Below are positions 6,874 to 10,976 of a stretch of DNA of 10,976 nucleotides, piece by piece. A model generated the notes under the pieces. That model saw only the letters and a program-made list of their open reading frames with translations, was not told the DNA's origin and searched no databases. The translations under genes were made by a program, and so were the position numbers. This stretch comes from Cyclobacteriaceae bacterium (GTDB lineage Bacteria; Bacteroidota; Bacteroidia; Cytophagales; Cyclobacteriaceae), in contig JAUUZS010000080.1 in NCBI GenBank assembly GCA_030589835.1, positions 1-10,976 of the forward strand. The letters run 5' to 3'. Position 1 is the first letter of the stretch. Every line of letters begins with the position of its first letter.

Positions 6874-6881
6874 TATATTTG
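6874..6881 (+). promoter_or_regulatory. Putative -7 box of the marR-efflux operon promoter
   Basis: TATATTTG matches the Bacteroidota -7 consensus TAnnTTTG exactly, followed by C, and lies 31 bp before the marR ATG. A -33 TTG at ideal distance is not clear; the region is occupied by the palindrome at 6843-6854, consistent with repression by steric block. Confidence 0.6.
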
Positions 6882-6912
6882 CGCCTTCAATAAAAAGCTT
6901 GCGAATAAAAGC

Positions 6913-7284
6913 ATGATAGATATCGATAAAACATTGATGCCCTGGATTGGTAAGTCGATGAAAGTAATCGACTATTTTATCATGGACAAATTTTCTGAAA
7001 GAGGGATTGGCCTGACTAAGGTGCAATGGCTGCTTTTGAAGCGACTTAAAGATATGAATGGAGAGCCACAGCATAACCTTGCTTTTTTGACAAACCGTGA
7101 TAAAGCATCCTTGACGAGGTTATTGACAACCATGGAAAAGAAAAACCTGGTAGCCAGGATCCCAAATGAAGCAGATCAGAGAATCAATCATATTTTCATC
7201 ACTACCCACGGCGAAAAAATATTGCGGCAGACCATGCCAATTGTGGAGGAAATGATACAGGAAATGCAGTACGGGATCGCGTAG
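6913..7284 (+). CDS. MarR-family transcriptional regulator, probably truncated by an amber codon
   Basis: A winged helix-turn-helix repressor of the MarR family, which typically controls adjacent efflux genes and responds to small phenolic or drug-like ligands. The 123-aa product has the N-terminal helix (1-25), the DNA-binding domain LTKVQWLLLKRL (34-45), recognition-helix region LTNRDKASLTRLLTTMEKKNLV (59-80), wing RIPNEADQRINHIFIT (82-97) and helix 5 (about 98-121). It stops at TAG where family members continue into helix 6. The same frame continues after the TAG for 36 codons with MarR-like sequence, giving 160 residues if read through. Helices 1, 5 and 6 form the dimer interface in the family, so the truncated protein may be inactive. 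It heads an operon with the adaptor and RND pump. Confidence 0.88.
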   Translation: MIDIDKTLMPWIGKSMKVIDYFIMDKFSERGIGLTKVQWLLLKRLKDMNGEPQHNLAFLTNRDKASLTRLLTTMEKKNLVARIPNEADQRINHIFITTHGEKILRQTMPIVEEMIQEMQYGIA

Positions 7285-7395
7285 AAAGAACGCCTGGCAG
7301 TGATCGGGGTATTGAAAAAAATGATGAAAAACATAAAATCGGAAGATTTAGTTGCATTGGAAACTAAAATGGATACTTCCGATGAAACGTATTGA
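7285..7395 (+). pseudogene. Detached C-terminal part of the MarR regulator after in-frame TAG
   Basis: In the same frame as the regulator, directly after TAG at 7282-7284, 36 codons run to a TGA at 7393-7395. They translate to KERLAVIGVLKKMMKNI and then KSEDLVALETKMDTSDETY. The first part resembles the last helix of MarR proteins, where a GIS-EE-like turn is followed by a V-LKK-N-pattern. There is no start codon suited to independent translation at its head. The likely ancestral codon at the TAG was CAG, GAG or AAG, each one change away. Confidence 0.7.
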
Positions 7396-7456
7396 GGTGT
7401 ATAATACTTATGTGCAAATAAAAAATATTGGTGAATTATAAAGGTTAAGAAGAATT

Positions 7457-8575
7457 ATGAGAAAATACGTGACAATTGTTATTGGAATACTCCTGGTTGC
7501 TGCTGCAGCATATATAGCAAGGGATTTGGCAAACACAAAGAAGAAACGCAGGCCAAAAAATGAAAAGGTAATACCAACCGTTTTTATTGAAACAGTAAAA
7601 AATGCAAGTGTTCCCGTTTTTGTTTTGGAAAGTGGGCGTTTGATGGCCAAACACAGAATTGACCTTTTTGCCGAAGTGCAGGGAGTGATGGAGCCAACCC
7701 GTAAGGAATTCAAACCCGGTGTGCATTATAGAAAAGGAGAAACCATCGTAAGCATAAGAGACGATGATTTTTATGCTAACCTTCAGGCTCAGAAAAGCAA
7801 TCTCCAAAATCTTATTACCTCCATTCTGCCGGACTTAAGACTTGATTATCCTGAGGCATACAAAAAATGGGATACCTATCTTAGAAATTTTGACATGGAT
7901 AATCCGATTGCCAAACTCCCTGAACCATCAACCGATAAGGAAAAGTTTTTTGTGACAGGCAGGAATATTTATACCACCTATTACAACACCAAAAACCTGG
8001 AGATTGTGCTGAGTAAATACAAGCTCGGGGCACCCTATAACGGAATTCTTACCGATGCATTGGTTACCCCGGGATCATTGGTGAGGCCTGGGCAAAAACT
8101 CGGTGAATTTATTGATCCTTCGGTTTATGAAATGGAAGTTTCGGTAAACAAATCGATTCTTCCTTCCTTGAAAATCGGAGGGACGGTTGTTGTGCGAGAT
8201 GCTGAAAACCACAGCAGCCAATGGAATGGTAAGATCATCAGGATAAATGGCAAGGTTGACCGTACTACGCAAACGGTCACCGTCTATGTTGAGCTTGCCG
8301 GAAAAGAGCTCAAAGAGGGCATGTACCTCGAAGCAATTATGAATGGGACGCCGATCGTGGACGCTTATGAAATAGCACGGAATTTACTTGTAGATGAATC
8401 AAAAATATACGTTGTGCAAGATACATCCTTGCATTTGGTAGAGGTGGAACCCGTGTTTTTTAATCAAAAAACGGTAGTTATAAAGGGACTTCAGGATGGA
8501 CAAACTATAATTTCCAGAGCTGTGCCAGGTGCCTACTCAGGAATGGTAGTTAAAATATATGAGGGTGATTTGTGA
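7457..8575 (+). CDS. RND efflux periplasmic adaptor (membrane fusion protein, HlyD/AcrA-like)
   Basis: The adaptor bridges the inner-membrane RND pump and an outer-membrane channel in the periplasm. The 372-aa protein has an N-terminal membrane anchor (about 4-20, VTIVIGILLVAAAAYIA) and no lipobox cysteine. Next come the first lipoyl half (about 68-104, IDLFAEVQGVM, FKPGVHYRKGETIVSI), a short helical hairpin (about 105-185), the second lipoyl half (about 188-220, YKLGAPYNGILTD, VTPGSLVRPGQKLGEFID), the beta-barrel (about 225-295, VDRTTQTVTVYVEL then LKEGMYLEAIM) and the membrane-proximal domain (about 300-370). ATG start; the upstream AAGGTTAAGAAG is purine-rich but not a strict Shine-Dalgarno. 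It is 61 bp beyond the end of the extended marR frame, without a clear terminator, so co-transcription is likely. Confidence 0.93.
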   Translation: MRKYVTIVIGILLVAAAAYIARDLANTKKKRRPKNEKVIPTVFIETVKNASVPVFVLESGRLMAKHRIDLFAEVQGVMEPTRKEFKPGVHYRKGETIVSIRDDDFYANLQAQKSNLQNLITSILPDLRLDYPEAYKKWDTYLRNFDMDNPIAKLPEPSTDKEKFFVTGRNIYTTYYNTKNLEIVLSKYKLGAPYNGILTDALVTPGSLVRPGQKLGEFIDPSVYEMEVSVNKSILPSLKIGGTVVVRDAENHSSQWNGKIIRINGKVDRTTQTVTVYVELAGKELKEGMYLEAIMNGTPIVDAYEIARNLLVDESKIYVVQDTSLHLVEVEPVFFNQKTVVIKGLQDGQTIISRAVPGAYSGMVVKIYEGDL

Positions 8576-8760
8576 TAATGGGTAAATGAGAGAATGAGAG
8601 AATGATTGAATGATTGAATGGCGGGAAAAGATTGATAAGATTGAAAAAAAAGATTGAAGGGAGATTGATTCAAGCTAAAAATTCATCCAGCAATAACAAT
8701 TTAAAACATTTGTCCATTAAAGTATTTTCGCTAAATGTTGTGATGTAACTATAGAATAAA
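8576..8760. other. Adaptor-pump intergenic gap with repeats
   Basis: A gap of 185 bp between two genes that are usually tightly coupled. The first half is an almost C-free repeat tract (8582-8674); the second half is AT-rich. A near-consensus -7 box AACATTTG (8705-8712, one mismatch to TAnnTTTG) could give the pump gene its own weak promoter. An in-frame TAG at 8752-8754 fixes the pump start at 8761. Tiny frames within the repeats (up to 15 codons from 8603) are not convincing genes. Confidence 0.6.
8582..8621 (+). repeat. Degenerate 8-bp tandem repeat, five units
   Basis: Successive octamers read GTAAATGA, GAGAATGA, GAGAATGA, TTGAATGA, TTGAATGG. Beyond them AGATTGA-type motifs recur to about 8674. 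From 8576 to about 8670 the plus strand has only one C (8622). Each of the first four units carries ATGA, a start codon overlapping a stop. It begins 6 bp past the adaptor stop codon. Confidence 0.8.
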
Positions 8761-10976
8761 ATGAGAAAAGTAATTGAACACTTTATAAAATACCCTGTTG
8801 CCGGGAATGTGATCATCATGGCATTTGTGGTTTTGGGGATTGCCGGTATTTTTACCCTTAATTCTTCATTTTTTCCATTGAATGAATCAAGGTTGATCAA
8901 TATCAGCGTGGTTTATCCCGGGGCATCTCCGCAAGAGATGGAGGAAGGGATTGTATTGAAAATTGAAGATAATATCAGGGGATTAATCGGTGTGGACCGG
9001 TTCACTTCTACCTCCTCAGAAAATTCTGCTCAAATCATGGTAGAAGTATTAAAAGGCTATGATGTTGACGTGGTGTTGCAAGACATAAAAAATTCGGTAG
9101 ATAAAGTGCCTTCCTACCCCGTGGGCATGGAGCCGCCGGTTATTTCAAAATCAATATTCAGGACAGAAGCCGTTTCAATGGCGGTTCATGGAGAAAATGT
9201 ATCCTTAAAATCATTGAAGCAAATAGCCCGTGACGTAGAAACCGATCTGCGCGCTATAGATGGAATTTCGCAAGTTGAAGTAAGTGGATATCCGGCAGAG
9301 GAGATTGAGATAGCAGTAGATGAGAATAAACTGAGGGCTTACAACATTACCTTCAGAGATGTGGCAAATGCCGTGATGGGAACGAATATTTTGGTTACCG
9401 GAGGATCAATTAAGACCGAGACAGAGGAATTTTTAATACGCGTAAATAATCGATCTTACTATGGAGTGGAGTTAGATTATTTGGTGGTGAAATCTGATGA
9501 GTCTGGAAATAAAGTTCGCCTGATCGACGTAGCCCAGGTTCGGGACCGATGGTCTGAAAACCCAAACAGGTCTTATTTCAATGGAAGGCCTTCCGTAAGG
9601 GTTCAGGTGAGCACCACGAATTCTGAAGACTTGGTTTCAGTAGCTGAGATGACCAAGGTATATATTGAAACGTTTAATGAGTCACATTCCAATGTTCAAA
9701 TCAATATCACACGAGACGCATCGCAGGTCATCGTTGAGAGAACGAAGCTATTACTGAAGAATGGCGGACAGGGTATATTTTTAGTGTTATTGTTTTTGGC
9801 GCTTTTTCTGAAACCAAGACTCGCTTTTTGGGTGGCAGTTGGCATCCCCATTTCATTTTTTGGTATGTTCATATTCGCCGGTTCTATAGGCGTTACGATC
9901 AATGTGCTATCGCTATTTGGCATGATCATCGTAATTGGTATTTTAGTGGATGACGGTATTGTCATAGCGGAAAACATTTACTCTCACTATGAAAAAGGCA
10001 AAAACCCGATCCGGGCAGCCATTGACGGAACGATGGAAGTCGTTGCTCCCATTACCTCGGCCATAATCACGACACTAATTGCTTTTTCGACCTTCTTTTA
10101 TTTAGATGGTAGAATCGGGGAGTTTTTTAGTGAAGTGGCCATTGTGGTGATCCTTACCCTAAGCATTTCGCTGATCGAGGCACTGATTATTCTTCCTGCT
10201 CACGTGGCGCATTCCAAAGCACTGACAAAAGGTCAAAAAACCTATTGGTTCAACCGCCATGCCGACCGGTTTATATCCTGGATGAGGGATACGGTGTATG
10301 GGCCATATCTTAAATTTTTCCTGAAAAATAAATTTTTAGGATTTGCTATTCCCATTGCCATCCTGGCAGTAACCTTAGGCTCCATGAGCGGAGGGATTAT
10401 CAGGTTTACCTTTTTCCCATCTATTGCCAGCGACCGGGTGACCATCACCCTGAAAATGCCGCAGGGAACAAACGAAAACCTTACGGATTCCTTGATCACC
10501 AGAATTGAAAATGCCGCATGGCAGGTGAATGAGGATTTCACTCAAAGGCAGATAGATAATAGCAAACAGGTAGTTCAAAATATTATCAGGACCATTGGCC
10601 CCGGTACAGCCAATGCTTCTCTGCGAATAAATTTATTGCCCGGGGAAGAGCGCGATTTTCCATCTTTTGCCATTGCCACAGCGATCAATGATAAGGTTGG
10701 CCCCTTGTATGGAATTGAGAGCGTTGAGTTTGGCTCAGGGGGTAATTTCGGGGGAAAACCGGTGTCTGTCGCTTTGATAGGAAATAACATCGGTGAATTG
10801 AAAGAGGCCAAAAATATATTAAAATCTGCCTTAAATGGTAATCCATTATTGAAAGATGTTTCTGATAATGACCCGGCGGGGATCAAAGAAATTGAAATCA
10901 GACTAAAAGAAAGTGCCTATCCTCTTGGATTTACGCTCAATGATGTGATCAGTCAGGTAAGAAGTGGTTTTTTCGG
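8761..10976 (+). CDS. RND efflux pump permease (AcrB/HAE1-like), 3'-truncated by window end
   Basis: This is the inner-membrane proton-driven pump of a tripartite efflux system. The frame is open for 738 codons to the window end; full-length family members have about 1,000-1,050 residues. Visible parts: TM1 at about 16-34 (NVIIMAFVVLGIAGIFTL), the start of the first porter loop (SSFFPLNESRLINISVVYPG, then ASPQEMEEGI), the TM2-TM6 block from about 338, and TM4 with GMIIVIGILVDDGIVIAEN, whose D397-D398 are the expected proton-relay pair. TM6 ends near 480 and TM7 is at about 526-542, followed by FFPSIASDRVTITLKMPQGT, the second-half repeat of the porter entry. The TM10 lysine lies outside the window. 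ATG is the only possible start, given the in-frame stop at 8752. Substrate is unknown; proximity to a MarR regulator suggests drugs or other toxic amphiphiles. Confidence 0.94.
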   Translation, partial: MRKVIEHFIKYPVAGNVIIMAFVVLGIAGIFTLNSSFFPLNESRLINISVVYPGASPQEMEEGIVLKIEDNIRGLIGVDRFTSTSSENSAQIMVEVLKGYDVDVVLQDIKNSVDKVPSYPVGMEPPVISKSIFRTEAVSMAVHGENVSLKSLKQIARDVETDLRAIDGISQVEVSGYPAEEIEIAVDENKLRAYNITFRDVANAVMGTNILVTGGSIKTETEEFLIRVNNRSYYGVELDYLVVKSDESGNKVRLIDVAQVRDRWSENPNRSYFNGRPSVRVQVSTTNSEDLVSVAEMTKVYIETFNESHSNVQINITRDASQVIVERTKLLLKNGGQGIFLVLLFLALFLKPRLAFWVAVGIPISFFGMFIFAGSIGVTINVLSLFGMIIVIGILVDDGIVIAENIYSHYEKGKNPIRAAIDGTMEVVAPITSAIITTLIAFSTFFYLDGRIGEFFSEVAIVVILTLSISLIEALIILPAHVAHSKALTKGQKTYWFNRHADRFISWMRDTVYGPYLKFFLKNKFLGFAIPIAILAVTLGSMSGGIIRFTFFPSIASDRVTITLKMPQGTNENLTDSLITRIENAAWQVNEDFTQRQIDNSKQVVQNIIRTIGPGTANASLRINLLPGEERDFPSFAIATAINDKVGPLYGIESVEFGSGGNFGGKPVSVALIGNNIGELKEAKNILKSALNGNPLLKDVSDNDPAGIKEIEIRLKESAYPLGFTLNDVISQVRSGFF

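Larger units (their letters stand above)
6359..6912. other. Gene-poor spacer between flippase and marR
   Basis: About 550 bp without a convincing protein gene. From left to right it holds a 16-bp inverted repeat over the flippase promoter (6378-6419), an 11-bp inverted repeat with a GC-rich interior (6505-6562), a hairpin followed by eight T (6597-6657), a small palindrome TTTGTG-AG-CACAAA (6678-6691), and the marR operator and promoter (6843-6881). All frames are broken by frequent stops. The density of inverted repeats suggests regulatory or RNA function rather than coding. Confidence 0.7.

Noticed and set aside
6799..7074. 91-codon minus-strand frame across the marR promoter
   Set aside because: It is antisense to the marR coding region and its promoter, with no recognisable domain; the plus-strand MarR protein explains the sequence.
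7282..7284. TAG as a recoded amino acid (pyrrolysine or reassigned amber)
   Set aside because: TAG ends the flippase gene normally, no pylT-like or recoding element is visible, and MarR proteins are not known recoding targets. A nonsense mutation or sequence error is simpler.
7405..7412. TACTTATG as a promoter for the adaptor gene
   Set aside because: It has a mismatch in the critical TTTG part of the -7 box and the gene is better explained as part of the marR operon.
1..10976. CRISPR array, insertion sequence or phage genes
   Set aside because: No regularly spaced direct repeats, transposase, integrase or structural phage proteins are seen on either strand.

Overview
The window reads as chromosomal DNA of a member of the Bacteroidota, most likely a Cytophagales-type marine or environmental bacterium. 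Four things point there: AT-rich sequence, start codons without a clear Shine-Dalgarno, several matches to the phylum-specific -7 promoter box TAnnTTTG, and protein families with a Bacteroidota flavour (acidic-tailed L25/Ctc, FtsX-type permease opening RLIFESFRFAWNAL, flippase opening MGIIKRQ). The exact genus cannot be read from the sequence.

Positions 1-6358 are mostly housekeeping. On the minus strand lie queA (tRNA queuosine synthesis), pth (peptidyl-tRNA hydrolase), rplY/ctc (ribosomal protein L25), prs (PRPP synthetase), a tRNA-Gln(UUG) gene and a 14-helix polysaccharide flippase. prs and rplY are 15 bp apart and form an operon closed by a strong intrinsic terminator. tRNA-Gln has its own promoter and terminator. 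On the plus strand, between queA and pth, sits a lone MacB/FtsX-type ABC permease without an ATPase; its stop codon directly abuts that of pth.

Positions 6359-6912 are a gene-poor spacer of about 550 bp. It holds a 16-bp inverted repeat over the flippase promoter, two further hairpin-forming elements (one followed by a run of eight T), and a clear TAnnTTTG promoter with a 12-bp palindrome that probably is the operator of the next gene.

Positions 6913-10976 hold a plus-strand drug-efflux operon: a MarR-family repressor, an RND membrane-fusion (adaptor) protein and the first 738 codons of an RND inner-membrane pump, which runs off the window. No outer-membrane TolC-type channel is visible. The most notable observation is that the marR frame is cut by an amber codon at 7282-7284. 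The same frame continues for 36 codons with a typical MarR C-terminal helix, so the repressor appears truncated in its dimerisation region, which would be expected to derepress the pump. A 185-bp gap between adaptor and pump carries an almost C-free stretch of 8-bp tandem repeats.

I do not see a clearly new multi-gene system. The interest lies in the interrupted repressor and in the unexplained intergenic structures.
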